Assembly: GCF_000234665.1 (NCBI RefSeq)
Contig: NC_018324.1
Coordinates: 1,918,942-1,982,941 of the forward strand
Origin: Leishmania mexicana MHOM/GT/2001/U1103
Lineage: Eukaryota; Euglenozoa; Kinetoplastea; Trypanosomatida; Trypanosomatidae
Reading direction: 5' to 3'
DNA length: 64,000 nucleotides
The notes beneath the pieces were generated by a model. That model was given only the letters and a program-made list of their open reading frames with translations, searched no databases and was not told where the DNA came from. The position numbers and the translations under genes are program-made. Below are positions 50,639-61,900 of this stretch, piece by piece. Positions within the stretch are counted from its first letter, which is position 1. The number at the start of each line of letters is the position of its first letter.

Positions 50639-53600
50639 TCAGGAGCCTAGCCGGTACTCCACACGGAATCGCGGCTGAAAGAGGTCCATGTGCGCCTTCT
50701 CGAGGTCGGCGTTGTCACCGATGTTCTCGCCCATGTGAGCCCTGTACGACAAAACCAGCGCATTATACCTTTCCTCGGCATCTGCCCGGTGGCAGCGTCC
50801 GTACTGAAAGGCAAGAAACTGATCCACAGGGGCGTGCGCCTTGACAGCGATCTCGCGCTGCCGTTTGCGCACCGCGAGAAGAAGCGCAGCGGCAGACGAG
50901 CTTTCGGCGGAGGACACGGAGTCCACGGAACTGCCCTCCCTTTCGTGGAAAGCTGCGCCGCTGCCGAGGCTGGTAGACGACCACAACAGTGCATCGAGAA
51001 ACGAGTTCGGCAGCCGTGTCCGCCACTTGGCATCGTCGTTGGCGACACACGCAGCAGACGAACCAAGCTCCTTTTCTCTTTCAGAAGAGCTATACATGGT
51101 GCCGCGCTGGTGGGGCGGTCCGCTGGCGTCCTCGTCGCCCCCCTCCGCCTCCTCCGCGGCATGGGCAGCGATCTCGCGCTGCAGCTCTTGGCCCGCCGCG
51201 CGATCCTCCGCATCCTCCACGTCTGCCATCGCCTCAAGAACATCCAGTGGCGACTCCGCTGTACCAGCGCTGTCGCTGGTATCGATGGGAGGCGCAGTGG
51301 CCCCGGATGCCACCGTGGCGTCCTCGTCGAGGTCGTGAAAGAAGCTGCGCAGGTTCACCGGGTTTGAAAGTGCAGCTAAGGCGGCGGCGGTGTCGCCGTA
51401 CTGCTCGCTCACTCCAGCAATAGTGTGAAATTGGCCGCCCCGAATGACGACGTTGTTCAACTTCTTTCGCTCTCGCGCCTTCTCTAGGATGCTCTCCTCA
51501 ACGGTGTGCTCGCTGATCAGGCGGTAGATGGTGACCGGGCGGGTCTGCCCGATCCGGTGGCATCGGTCCTGGGCCTGTAGATCCATGGTCGGGTTCCAGT
51601 CGCTGTCGTAGAAGATGACGGTGTCGGCGCCGGTGAGGTTGAGGCCAATGCCACCAGAGCGCGTGGAGAGAATCATGCACGTGATGCGCGGGTCGGCGTT
51701 GAAGCGGTCGACGTACTGCTGCCGCAGCTCCGCTTTGGTGGAGCCATCCAGTCGCGTGTATACGACCCCGATCAAGGCAAGGAAGCGCTCAAGGATGTTC
51801 AGCATGTGCACAAACTGGGTAAAAATGAGCATGCGGTGCCCGTCGTTCCGCATCTTCTTCAGTGCTGTTTCGAGAAACTGCAGTTTGCCGCAGTCATGGA
51901 TGAGAAGACGCTTATCGGGGAAAAGAAAGCTGCGCCGCACCTGTATGGGCCACATCTCCTGCAGGAAGAAGGCGGCATCGTATCGCAGCCGAGGCGCCGC
52001 GCGGCCGCACTGAGCGGCATCCTGAGCCTTGGAGACAGCTCCGATCAGAGGCGCGCACCCTTCGCGATTGAGAACCTCGAACGGACCGGGGTGAGGAATC
52101 GGAAGCGACCACTGCAGCCTCGGCGGGTGCGCCGCCAACACTGCCGGGACGTACACGCACACTCGCTCGAGCACAGGAAGAAGGGCAGCGGCGCGCACGG
52201 CGATGGAGGGGCAGAGAGACGGGTGCCGCTGCGCTAAGACGGTTTGCCGAAGCGACAGCCGACACGTAGGTGGCACATATGTGTTCCGCGCCGTCTGAAT
52301 AGCGTGGTAGCGCTGCCACTGCGCGGTCGTGGTTTGGTGGTGCCGCGAGCGGCTCTGTTGTCTGGCCTGGGCCAAGACGCTAACAAAGGCCGCTTTCAGG
52401 GCAGCGCTACAGTTGCACAGCTGAGGATCATCCGGGGCCGACTCGCGTCGGCGCCTTATCGGTCCTTCGAGGAAGGCGGGGCTGAATCGCTTCGCAAACG
52501 ACGACATTGCATCCGCTGACGGCGCATCAGGTTGCTCTACGTGGGTGAGAAACAGCCACCACGGCGCGGGTGCTCCAGTGCCAGAGAGAAACCGATCTGA
52601 TCGGCACTCGCGCGCGCAGACCGCCCAGTCCGAGCCTGACACCTCTGCCTGACTTTGCATGCTGTGCACCCTGCCGCCATCGTCATTTACATCAAGCACG
52701 TGGAAGCACGGAAAACGCCATCGGCCTCTGTCATCGTTGTCGAGGAGGAGCACCTCACGTGGCACCCGTAGTTCAACGACGGCGTCGTAGCTAAGAACCA
52801 GTGGAGAGGTGGTGGGTCGCTCCTCGAAGAGGTCGGGGTGGTCGCACACCTTGCGCAGCGCCAGTAGCACGCTCAGCACGCCGCCAGCGCCGCCACCGCC
52901 ACGCAGTTTTTGCCGCGTTTCGGCGAGTTGCATGTAGTCATCGTACAGAAAACGCTGCCGACGTGAGAGGCGGCAGAGCACAACCTTTTCCGTCTTGGTA
53001 GGCAGTTGCGTCTCAACGTCCTTCTTGAGTCGCCGCAGCATGAATGGCCGAATGAGGGCCTGCAGTCGCCGCACAATGTCTTCATTCAACGTCGACCGTC
53101 CCGTTATCATCTCGTCCATCGGATTGCTGAACCACTCCTTGAACTCCGCGTTGGAGCGAAACGCCGAGGCGAAGGGGAGCAGGAAGTGGAAGAGGGACCA
53201 GAGCTCCATGATTGAGTTTTGCAGCGGGGTGCCGGATAGCAACAGGCGGTACTCTGCCTGCAGATCAAAGAGCGACTGCCACTTTAGGCTCATGAAGTTC
53301 TTGACGTGATGGGCTTCATCGAGGACGAGAAATCCCCACGGACGGCGGCGAAACACCTTACGGTCCTGCACGACCAAGTTGTACGAAGTCACACACACGT
53401 GAAAGGCGTCCTCGCTTGTCCACCCTTTGCGCAGCTGGTGGCGCTCCTTAGTGGACCCAATGTACGTGAGCACCTTGAGCCCCGGTGACCACCGCTCCAG
53501 CTCCGCCTTCCAGTTCAGCACGACAGTCGTCGGCACCACAATTAGGTGTGGCCCCCAGTCATTGCGGTATTCGGCGAAGTAGCAGAGGAGCGCAATGGTC

Positions 53601-54493
53601 TGCACGGTCTTGCCCAGCCCCATCTCGTCAGCGAGGATGCCGTTGAGGTTGTTTTCGTACAGGTGAACCATCCACCGTAGGGCGGAGCGCTGATAGTGCC
53701 GCAGCGGTCGCTGTCCGCCCTCCGTGTCCAGCAACGAAAGCGCCGCCTCAATCGGGGCGGTGTCGTCGTCGCCGACCGTGTCCCAGAAGGACGCATGTGC
53801 TGGCACGGTCACCGGGAACAAGGGCGGTGTACTGTCCAGCGGAGGCGCATCGGGGGTGTGGTGGTGCATTCCATTAGGACTGCAGTTGACGACCCGACCT
53901 TCCACGGAGGGTGCAGATGCGGAGGCTGGCCGTTTGCGGGCGGCGCTGAAAATACTCTCGAGGAGTTTGCGCGTCAGTTCCTCCGTCTCGCGCAGTAGAT
54001 CCTCCTGCTTGCGGCGGTCGTGCTGGTGCTTCATCACATCGAACTCCACCTTTGCCAGCTGCTGGTACGCGTCGCCACGCCTGGACCAGTACCTGCGTAC
54101 GCCGGCCGCGACGCGCTCGCCAGCGCGTACTCGCGCCTCACGCTGCTGTTGGCGCTGCTTCTCCGCGCGCTCTTGAAGCTCCACGTGGTAACGGCCGAGG
54201 TCTCGGACGAGGGATTGGCGAATATGCTTGAACTTGCGCTGCGACAGGAGTGACGCCTCACGTGATTGCAGAGAAGAGAGGGCTACACGCTGCCACAGAG
54301 GCAGCGGTACCGCGGGAGCAAGCGCAAAAGACGGCGGAGGAAATCGCTGTGAACGGCTGCGCTGAAGGAGCGGTACCAGCTCTGACATGTCGTCGTCATC
54401 TCTGTTCGCACCACCATCTGGGTGAGACTCGGTGATCGCTGGCACCAGCGCACAGGAAGTTGAGCAATCATAGTCTTTCTTCACGTCGTCCAT
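50639..54493 (-). CDS. SNF2-family chromatin remodeller of the SWR1/SRCAP type
   Basis: A 1284-residue split-ATPase remodeller. An HSA-like basic helix (about residues 75-175, RYWSRRGDAYQQLAKVEFDV) precedes the ATPase. Helicase lobe 1 starts at PLRHYQRSALRWM (about 265), with Walker A in LADEMGLGKTVQTIALL (about 287-303), the DEAH box in VLDEAHHVKN (about 392) and LLSGTPLQN. Lobe 2 starts near KRLLIHDCGKLQFLE (about 860) and includes FTQFVHMLNILERF, STRSGGIGLNLTGADTVIFY and QAQDRCHRIGQTRPVTIYR. An insertion of about 300 residues separates the lobes, diagnostic of INO80/SWR1 enzymes, and the lobe 2 wording is closest to SWR1/SRCAP. SWR1 enzymes exchange H2A.Z into nucleosomes. The C-terminus is acidic and polar. 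ATG at 54493 (MDDVKKDYD). Confidence 0.93.
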   Translation of the reverse strand: MDDVKKDYDCSTSCALVPAITESHPDGGANRDDDDMSELVPLLQRSRSQRFPPPSFALAPAVPLPLWQRVALSSLQSREASLLSQRKFKHIRQSLVRDLGRYHVELQERAEKQRQQQREARVRAGERVAAGVRRYWSRRGDAYQQLAKVEFDVMKHQHDRRKQEDLLRETEELTRKLLESIFSAARKRPASASAPSVEGRVVNCSPNGMHHHTPDAPPLDSTPPLFPVTVPAHASFWDTVGDDDTAPIEAALSLLDTEGGQRPLRHYQRSALRWMVHLYENNLNGILADEMGLGKTVQTIALLCYFAEYRNDWGPHLIVVPTTVVLNWKAELERWSPGLKVLTYIGSTKERHQLRKGWTSEDAFHVCVTSYNLVVQDRKVFRRRPWGFLVLDEAHHVKNFMSLKWQSLFDLQAEYRLLLSGTPLQNSIMELWSLFHFLLPFASAFRSNAEFKEWFSNPMDEMITGRSTLNEDIVRRLQALIRPFMLRRLKKDVETQLPTKTEKVVLCRLSRRQRFLYDDYMQLAETRQKLRGGGGAGGVLSVLLALRKVCDHPDLFEERPTTSPLVLSYDAVVELRVPREVLLLDNDDRGRWRFPCFHVLDVNDDGGRVHSMQSQAEVSGSDWAVCARECRSDRFLSGTGAPAPWWLFLTHVEQPDAPSADAMSSFAKRFSPAFLEGPIRRRRESAPDDPQLCNCSAALKAAFVSVLAQARQQSRSRHHQTTTAQWQRYHAIQTARNTYVPPTCRLSLRQTVLAQRHPSLCPSIAVRAAALLPVLERVCVYVPAVLAAHPPRLQWSLPIPHPGPFEVLNREGCAPLIGAVSKAQDAAQCGRAAPRLRYDAAFFLQEMWPIQVRRSFLFPDKRLLIHDCGKLQFLETALKKMRNDGHRMLIFTQFVHMLNILERFLALIGVVYTRLDGSTKAELRQQYVDRFNADPRITCMILSTRSGGIGLNLTGADTVIFYDSDWNPTMDLQAQDRCHRIGQTRPVTIYRLISEHTVEESILEKARERKKLNNVVIRGGQFHTIAGVSEQYGDTAAALAALSNPVNLRSFFHDLDEDATVASGATAPPIDTSDSAGTAESPLDVLEAMADVEDAEDRAAGQELQREIAAHAAEEAEGGDEDASGPPHQRGTMYSSSEREKELGSSAACVANDDAKWRTRLPNSFLDALLWSSTSLGSGAAFHEREGSSVDSVSSAESSSAAALLLAVRKRQREIAVKAHAPVDQFLAFQYGRCHRADAEERYNALVLSYRAHMGENIGDNADLEKAHMDLFQPRFRVEYRLGS

Positions 54494-55196
54494 CTGTGTG
54501 GCTGGCGCTTTCCTGTGTGTCGATGCGCGTACACACCACGCACGCAGGGAGAGGCACAAGTGCACACCTGCGGGTGTGTTTCATCTTATTTCAGACCAGA
54601 GCAGTGGCGCACGCATCAAGGGTGAGCAGCGCGACACACGCCGACGTATGCGGAGGAGGAGGGGGGAAGGGCAGCAGGCGGAGGAGGGGAGCCGGAAAAG
54701 AGGGATGAAGTCTCGAGAGTGTCGCGAAGGGCGTGTGCATCGAGAGAACACCAGTGAGGGTGCTGAAAGACAGGGAGAGAAAGGGTCCGCAGTGCTTGGA
54801 CTCGAAACCGAGGAAAACGAGAGAGCACTCTGCAGGTTCTGTTGATGTGGTGTGCATCATGCTGGTATGACGTCTACCACGTGTGGATGGGTACCCGTTG
54901 TGCGTCTGTGCGGTGACAGAAGAGTTCTCGCGATGTATTAGAGATTCACGTAAAAGATGCACGCATCGGGCGCACATCACTGGTGACATTTTTGGCGGTC
55001 GTAACCGCCGCTACCCAGCCGTCGCGTACCCACTTCTTCAAGAGAAGGAGCTAGCACGTACCAGCACGTGATCCAATGCTTTCCTTTCGCTCCTCGTCGA
55101 AAGGAGAGCGCGTCTCCTCGCCGGAGGAGGCAAGCACACGTCCGTGACACACAGACACACACACGCCTGCTTTCGAGGTTCGACGTGGCTTTTACT
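54494..55196. other. 0.7-kb intergenic spacer
   Basis: No gene. Purine-rich + strand patches (about 54650-54720) give pyrimidine tracts on the transcribed strand upstream of the SWR1-like gene. Confidence 0.6.
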
Positions 55197-58157
55197 TCAC
55201 AGAACGTCGCCGCAAAAGAGTCTCATCTTCAGCACCGCGATCGCGTCTGCTTTGCGCGCGCTGCTCTCCAGGTACTGCGCGAGTTCCAGCATCCGCCGTC
55301 GCAGCCCGCCACCCGCCACACTGGAGACGATCTCGGGAATGCGAATAAACAACTGCGACTCGACGAGAGCATGAAGAAGTCTACTCGCCTTCTCCCGAAA
55401 GTCGTCGTGTTGGGATGCCTTCGCAACATCCTCGCTTCTCCCCTTCAGCGTGGAGTCGAGTAGACTGGAAACACACGCATCTACACAGCGCACCACACGA
55501 TGCAAATCGTCCTTTTCTGGCAAGACCACCTGCGAGACCGCTGGCGTCGCGTTCGACTGCAAGAGTCGTGTGACGCACTCCACATCCGCGATCACCGTCA
55601 ACTGCTCGAAAAGTGTCATGCGCAGGTGACGGGCGGTGTGAGGCTGAAGTTGCATCAGTGCGGGACTTCTCAACTGCGACTCCGCGATAAGCTGCAGCAG
55701 ATCGACTGCAGCGCAGCAGGTGAGATGCTCAAGACGACACAGACTAGCAGGGAACCAGAGTTGCGGCTGAGTAGCATTACTGCCCTGAAGAACACTGCTG
55801 GCGTCAAGCAGGACGTCCCGGCTTGCCGCTTCCGCGAAGACGAGTTGCACACCGACTTGCCGAACGCGCCACAAGACGCGCACCACCTCCGATACGTCCT
55901 CGCGCCGCCCGCCCGTCTGCACAATCTCGTTGATGTATTGCTGGTACCGATGGCACAGGGTAAAGAGAAGGGATACGTCGAAGGACGTGGGAGACAATGA
56001 GGCCGCCACGTCAGTGTGTTCGCCGCGCTCCAGCACTGCGAGAACACGCAGCATGGACGACGACGCCACAGGCGCCCCAATCATCGTCACTTCTTTGGTG
56101 GTCCGCTCAGCCGCCCTGGCCAACGCAGCGCCAGAGCGACAAGAAGAAAACTGTGGACCACGCAGAAGGGCCACCACCACATACAGACGCGCGGCGCGCA
56201 CCGCCACATTGTCTTTCATCTGCACACTTGGTGTGCCCGCGACTCTATCACAATAGTATGCAGCGAGTGTGCTCTGCAGGTCATCGAGAAGCGGTGGGAC
56301 TTCGATCGTTCCTGTAGAGATGCCCGTCATTGTCGCTGAGACGGAAACCGCCTTCTTGTAAAGATGAAGGAGTGTCGCAAGGAGCATGTCCGCATCCTCC
56401 GTCTGCGGCTCGCCGTCGGCGGCAAACGGGCTCCCACGCAGCCGCGACGCGATTTCGCGAACGATTGGATCAAGGGCAGAGAGCGGTGGAAGCCGGTGTG
56501 ATGGCGGCTTCCCCGGCGTCGTCAGTGTTGCGGTGGTGGTGGAATAGCTTCTGCTGCTGTGAGGGTCGCCATTCAAGCCGAGAAGACGCACGTAAGCGTA
56601 CAGCGTCTCTACGTCCGAGCGCAAGCACCGCTTCTTTGACGGAGCGCAGAGATACTGGCGAAGGAGAAAGGCAGAGCTGCGCTCGAGGTGATCGCCGTCG
56701 GCGGCGTTGCCTCGTCGCCCCAGTGAAGCAAGAGATCGCAGCATCCACGATATCATGGTCGGTGGCGTCTCGGACAGCTGCGGCACGAATTCCAGAAGCG
56801 CAGAGATGGAGGCTGAAAGCATGGACAACGGCGAGGCGGGGTTGCGCATGCCTTTCGGTACCTCGGCAGACTCGAGCAAGACGTTGCAACCCCGTGCGTA
56901 GCTGTCGAGCAGCGCTGCAACGAGGAATCGATCCGGGGAAACCACCGCGTCCATCAGGGCGTCATCGTTGTGGGTGCTGCAGAGGCGTGCCTGCTCGCAT
57001 TCCACCAAGTCGCACAGTATCGTGAAGCAAAGCTGCACGACCCTGCGCCATGCTTCATGCGCCCCTGCAGAGGCTTGGAGGCTGGCTTGAGAAGCTTGGA
57101 CGCTTAGACCCTGCTCACGTGGGTCCCCCAGAGCAGCGAAGGAGGCCGAGCGCGACGGGTGGGTTGCAAGCACTGAGAACATGGCCGCCAGTGCGCTTGC
57201 CAGTTTCGTCGCGTCGTACACGTTCAACCGCTTTTGTGTATGCAGCGCTGCGGAAGCAGCCTCCTTTTGTGGTCTTGCAAGTGGCGTCAGGAGGGCGATT
57301 GTTCGCTGCAGGTCTAACCGGCACACATCTGAGCCGAAGGAGTGCACAAACTGCACGTAGGCCCCGGTGCTCACCTTTTGCGCCAGCGCACCGGAAGCAA
57401 AGTAGTTGTCAAAGCTGTCGCCTTGTTGGCCGTGCAGGTGATGTGCACTGCTCCCCTGCGAGGCCACCGCTGACTGCGTGGAGGGAGGTATCACAAGCAG
57501 CAGGTGCAGCAGCTGCCATGCAACATTGCCCGACGCGCGTGTGAGCGTCTGCCGGTTCTTGAGTAAAAAATGAACGCTGCGTTGGAGGGTCTGTACGGAT
57601 CCCTTGAGCGGTGCCGTCGTCGCCCACCATGGCAGCTGGGTCGTGTAGCTCGAAGAGTTGACGTAAAGAGCAACGTACGCGATGTGCAGACCGGCATCAT
57701 CACGTCGGTGCTCCAGCAGCGCATGGAGAAGCCGAAGCACGTGGTCGGTAGTCTCCGCCTGTCCCGCAGCGCGGCCCAGCTTGGCAAGCACAAGCGCTGC
57801 CTTCTGAGCAGTGCGCGGATCTACAGGGAGCGACGACGTCGGTGAGGGGTAGGGGGGCCTTTGTGCGCCGCACTCGCTCTGGAGTTCACAAAAGCGTTTC
57901 AGTAAAACACGCTGCACGACTGGAATGTGCGCAGACTGGAGCGTGCAGAGGCGATTCACAGCGTCCACCAAAACTGCTGTGGGTACCTCGGCTGGCGAGG
58001 ACGCCAGCGAGAAGCTCGCCTTCTCGCATATAAGTCTCACCTCCGGTCGGCTGACCCGCAGCGCGCTTAGTGCCCTAATCAGTAGAAGCGCGTCCTGTGA
58101 ATTATACGGCCTTGCGATGGCAGCCGCCCGTTGGACCAGCGACACCAGCGCCGACAT
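55197..58157 (-). CDS. Large helical hypothetical protein (986 aa), possible organellar RNA-binding repeat protein
   Basis: Not assigned to a family. The protein is nearly all alpha-helical, with repeated leucine-rich paired helices (ALLLIRALSALRVSRPEVRL, then AVLVDAVNRLCTLQSAHIPV, and further LVLAKLGRAA and LLQLIAESQL). This resembles the helical-repeat (RAP/FAST-like or PPR-like) proteins that trypanosomatids use on mitochondrial RNAs and ribosomes. No RAP domain is visible at the C-terminus (RRRMLELAQYLESSARKADA). The early start MSALVSLVQRAAAIARPY could be a weak mitochondrial presequence. The upstream frame begins at TTG, so the ATG at 58157 is used. The function is inferred only by fold type. 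Confidence 0.8.
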   Translation of the reverse strand: MSALVSLVQRAAAIARPYNSQDALLLIRALSALRVSRPEVRLICEKASFSLASSPAEVPTAVLVDAVNRLCTLQSAHIPVVQRVLLKRFCELQSECGAQRPPYPSPTSSLPVDPRTAQKAALVLAKLGRAAGQAETTDHVLRLLHALLEHRRDDAGLHIAYVALYVNSSSYTTQLPWWATTAPLKGSVQTLQRSVHFLLKNRQTLTRASGNVAWQLLHLLLVIPPSTQSAVASQGSSAHHLHGQQGDSFDNYFASGALAQKVSTGAYVQFVHSFGSDVCRLDLQRTIALLTPLARPQKEAASAALHTQKRLNVYDATKLASALAAMFSVLATHPSRSASFAALGDPREQGLSVQASQASLQASAGAHEAWRRVVQLCFTILCDLVECEQARLCSTHNDDALMDAVVSPDRFLVAALLDSYARGCNVLLESAEVPKGMRNPASPLSMLSASISALLEFVPQLSETPPTMISWMLRSLASLGRRGNAADGDHLERSSAFLLRQYLCAPSKKRCLRSDVETLYAYVRLLGLNGDPHSSRSYSTTTATLTTPGKPPSHRLPPLSALDPIVREIASRLRGSPFAADGEPQTEDADMLLATLLHLYKKAVSVSATMTGISTGTIEVPPLLDDLQSTLAAYYCDRVAGTPSVQMKDNVAVRAARLYVVVALLRGPQFSSCRSGAALARAAERTTKEVTMIGAPVASSSMLRVLAVLERGEHTDVAASLSPTSFDVSLLFTLCHRYQQYINEIVQTGGRREDVSEVVRVLWRVRQVGVQLVFAEAASRDVLLDASSVLQGSNATQPQLWFPASLCRLEHLTCCAAVDLLQLIAESQLRSPALMQLQPHTARHLRMTLFEQLTVIADVECVTRLLQSNATPAVSQVVLPEKDDLHRVVRCVDACVSSLLDSTLKGRSEDVAKASQHDDFREKASRLLHALVESQLFIRIPEIVSSVAGGGLRRRMLELAQYLESSARKADAIAVLKMRLFCGDVL

Positions 58158-58981
58158 GGGAGGCGGTCTCGTATCAAGTGACTCCAATCACGCGCAGCGC
58201 GGCGCTCCGTCCAAAGTGGGCCAGTCACGCGAACGATGAGGGTGGACATCACAGCACATGTGCGATGAAGTCATGAGAGGGAGTATTGGAAAGGAGAGAG
58301 AAAATGAAACTAATAACGACAAGAGATGCACAAAGGGAGTGTGGGGAGACATTTACGGGAGGGATGCTGGAGATGGTTGACGAGGCACACAAGTCATGGG
58401 CAGATCGCCGTCGCCCACCTGATACGTCGGGGCCCGACCCCATCAAAGGCCCGGCCCGCAAACCAAAAGCGTTGAGCGTTAAAAAATATATATTTTTTTT
58501 TCTTGTAGGGGCACTCGAAAACCTTCGGGGAAGAGAAAACGTGGGCCTAGCGGGCGGCATACACTGCGCACGTGGCCAAGGATTCACATCAACTCCCTCC
58601 ACGGCCACAACAAAGACCCAAAAGGACGACATCATGGCTGACTGGGATCGAGGACGTCGGCGCCGTGCGCCATGAGGCCCCACTTTCAGCAGTCAGAGGA
58701 AATGTAAACGAGCAGGTGAGACGCGTCGTGAGTTCAGAAGGCACTCAACCACACGCAACAGAGTCCGCGTTTGCTTGGCATTTATTCCGACGGAGTACCA
58801 GCACACAGACATGCGCATCTGCGTGTGTTGGTGTGCTGTGACTTACGCGTGCGGGCAGCAGTCACCCATTCGCGTAGTCAAACTGCGGCGGAGGGGAGTA
58901 ATGGCAGCCTTCATTCACCCGACGCTTGACCTTTGCCATCGCCCACGCCGCGACCCCTCATTCTTAGCTCCCTCTCTTTCC
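58158..58981. other. 0.8-kb intergenic spacer
   Basis: No gene. A short AT run (about 58487-58502) and mixed sequence. It holds the 3' UTR of the WDR6-like gene and the leader of the helical gene. Confidence 0.6.
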
Positions 58982-61900
58982 TCAACCAACGAGCTCGAAC
59001 CCCTGGCCAACGACGGCCACTCGTGATCGAGGTGGCAGCTGCTTACTGCCGGATGCCTCGCTCACCAGCGCGGCCCCGCTTACGCAGCGCACACTCACCC
59101 GCTGCATACGCAAATGACGCAATTTCCCGCGCTGCGCCGCCTCTGGATCAAACTCGATGATGTGCTCCTCGGTCACTACAACAAGCGGTAGTGACTGCGC
59201 AGGCCAATGCGCACTCCTCCCTGCTGTCAGGCCAGTAGACGCACTGCAGAGCCGACGCAGCTCAGCAGTCTGAATGTTCCCGTCTTGCGCCGCAGAAACC
59301 TCCAGTGCCATCAAATGCACAACCCCAGAATCGTGCAGCGCCGCGAACCGCCACTGGTGCCGTGCCGCGTCTGCATCAGATGGTGACACGGTCAGCACCC
59401 GCTGCAGCTCGCTGATCGCATTCACGCACGACTGCTCCAGTCGCGTGTGTGCGCGTACGACGTGTAATGCGGCGTCGACTGCGTACACAACTCCATTTGT
59501 GTCCCCAGCCACCACAAACCGTGATGCGCGGTCGACGTTTAAGGAGCGTGTCAACGCGTCTCGGTCACCGTCGTCTGTGCTACTTAGACACATGACCGGC
59601 TTCGGCCGCTCCGTGTTCAGCACCCCTTGCCATCTCAGCTGCAGCATGGTCCCTGTTGGCTGCGGCGATCCGCATTTCGCGCCTCTGTCGTCGTGCACGC
59701 GGAAGAAGAGAACAGTTCCGTCGCTGCTGCCGACAGCGATGTCCGTCGAGCTCAACGCCGTCACTGCCATAAATCGTGGGATGCGGTCTGTGAGCGTCAG
59801 CGACGTAGACGCAGCAACAACTTTCTTTTCACGCCGCCTCTGAAAGCGCGCGCTGCTGATGCGAGGCTCACACGACGCACCTTCACTCTTCACATCAAGT
59901 GACGGAGCGCCATCCGTCGGCGATGTCGCGGTGTTGTGCGGCGACGGGGCGCCACTGCCGCACCACCAGTCCAGCAGCTGCAGGGGGCTGGGAATCAGAC
60001 CAGCGGACCACAAGTTCACCATGGCACCACCGCCCACCGAAACAAACCGCAACGCATCCGCCTCGGTGCGGGGAAGCACGGTCATTGCCAGTATGTTCGA
60101 GTGATGGGCACCACACACATTCAGCGGAGTGAGCAGACAACCAAACAACGAATGCATATTAGACACCCCCATGCCGGAGCTCGCAGCCAGAACCGGATAC
60201 AAGGCGACGCTACTGTCTTCATTACCCATCAAAAGACAGTGAAGTGGCGCTGGTGCGTACGCCACGCAGTTGTAGTCCTTGCCTGGGAAGCCTACCCCGT
60301 GCACAAGAGTTGTTTGGGCACCACAGGGTGAAAGCGCTGGATGCAGCAATGCGTTGGGGCCTGGTTTCACCATCATCCGCTCCACGGTTCGACCGTCGGA
60401 GCAATGCGCGAAGAACGCCATTGGGCTACCGGCAGGAGAGGCGGCAACGACGCGTGCGGTCAGCAGTCGTGGAGCACGAACCCCGTCGCAGCTGCCCACC
60501 GGCACCCACGACGAATGCCCCGGGATGCGATGAAGGATCGAAACAGTCGTGCCGCACTGCACCACCCACAACCACGGTGACACGGAGAGCACAGAGGAAA
60601 CTTCAAAGGGAAGGCGCAAAGGTTCCCTCGCGCGCGAAGGCAGCGGAGACGACCCCACTGCTTCACCCTTGCTCGAAGAGGTCGAGGCATGCAGATACAC
60701 ATATTCCATCACACCACCGGTTCCAGCAACTGTGATGAGAGTGTCTGATGACACGCACGCACCATCGACAGAGGTCGCAGAGCTGCAGTTCTCGGCACAG
60801 AGAGCAGAAATGGCAGTGTGCAGGTGCTCGGCAAAGACGTAGCGGTGAACCGCGGCTACCGCCTTCAGGGAGGTAGCAAGAGGCAGTGCGTGAGAATCAA
60901 GTGGATTGGCCGCCGACTCAAGGGCGCGGTTCATTACCTCGTATCGCGTTCCCAAGAGGCACCCCTTCCTATCCCCAACGAGAAGCCAGAGCGAAATAGC
61001 CACGTTACCATCCCGACAGCCGCAGCCGTCGTCGTTGCTCTCGCCTGCATCATACCGGCCGCAGCGGATAGGCATCAGCGACAAGGCCGTCGTGAGAGGT
61101 CCGGGGCAGTCACTGTAGACGATGAGCGTGTGCCACACGGCGCTCACGCAAAGTCCAACGGCCCCATCACCCGAAATGGAGCACCCCCCACTGCTGCAAG
61201 CATGACACAAGGTTAGCAGAAGCCTCGAGAGCACAATGGTGCCATAAACGTGATTCGTCGCCACAACAAACTCGCTCGTAGTGGCGTCAGTCGAGTGGCG
61301 TGCTGTTGCATCGTCGTCACCGCTTAAAGCGTGCGTGCTGGCGCCGAAGTTGCCTTCGTGCATCCGAGCAACGGACACTCGGGTGATTTTGCCAAACGCC
61401 TGCAGAGCTGACGTGAACGGTAACGCGTCCCCATCTGGCCGGCTGGCGTGCGCTGCCGCGAACGAGGCCACAGGTAAGGAGCCACCGAGTTCTGCTTGGG
61501 TGTAGCAGTATGGCACGGCGCACAGGACACCAGCTGTCGTTCCGACCAAGGCGCACCCAACGGACGAAAGCTGCGGCCCCCTCGCAGAGGATACGCAGCA
61601 CCGTGCGACGGCGCTCTCCAATGTTGCTGCCACACCCCAGTCCAAGGCGGACTCATCCCCGGCCACTCCACAGCGCCGTCGCAATGCGCCGGTGGGCAGA
61701 GCAATCCACCAGCTGTGCGCTGATGTATCGGCGCACAGCACACACAAGGCACGGCTCGTGCAGGCGAGTAAAAGCCCACGGCCGTCCACGTGCACCGAGC
61801 GCACCTGATCCGTCTCCTTTGCCGATGAGCTTGATGAGGGATGTAGCTGCAGCAACTCCTCACGTTCGATGGTGTCGCCGTCGCAGTCCTTTGCTGTCGC

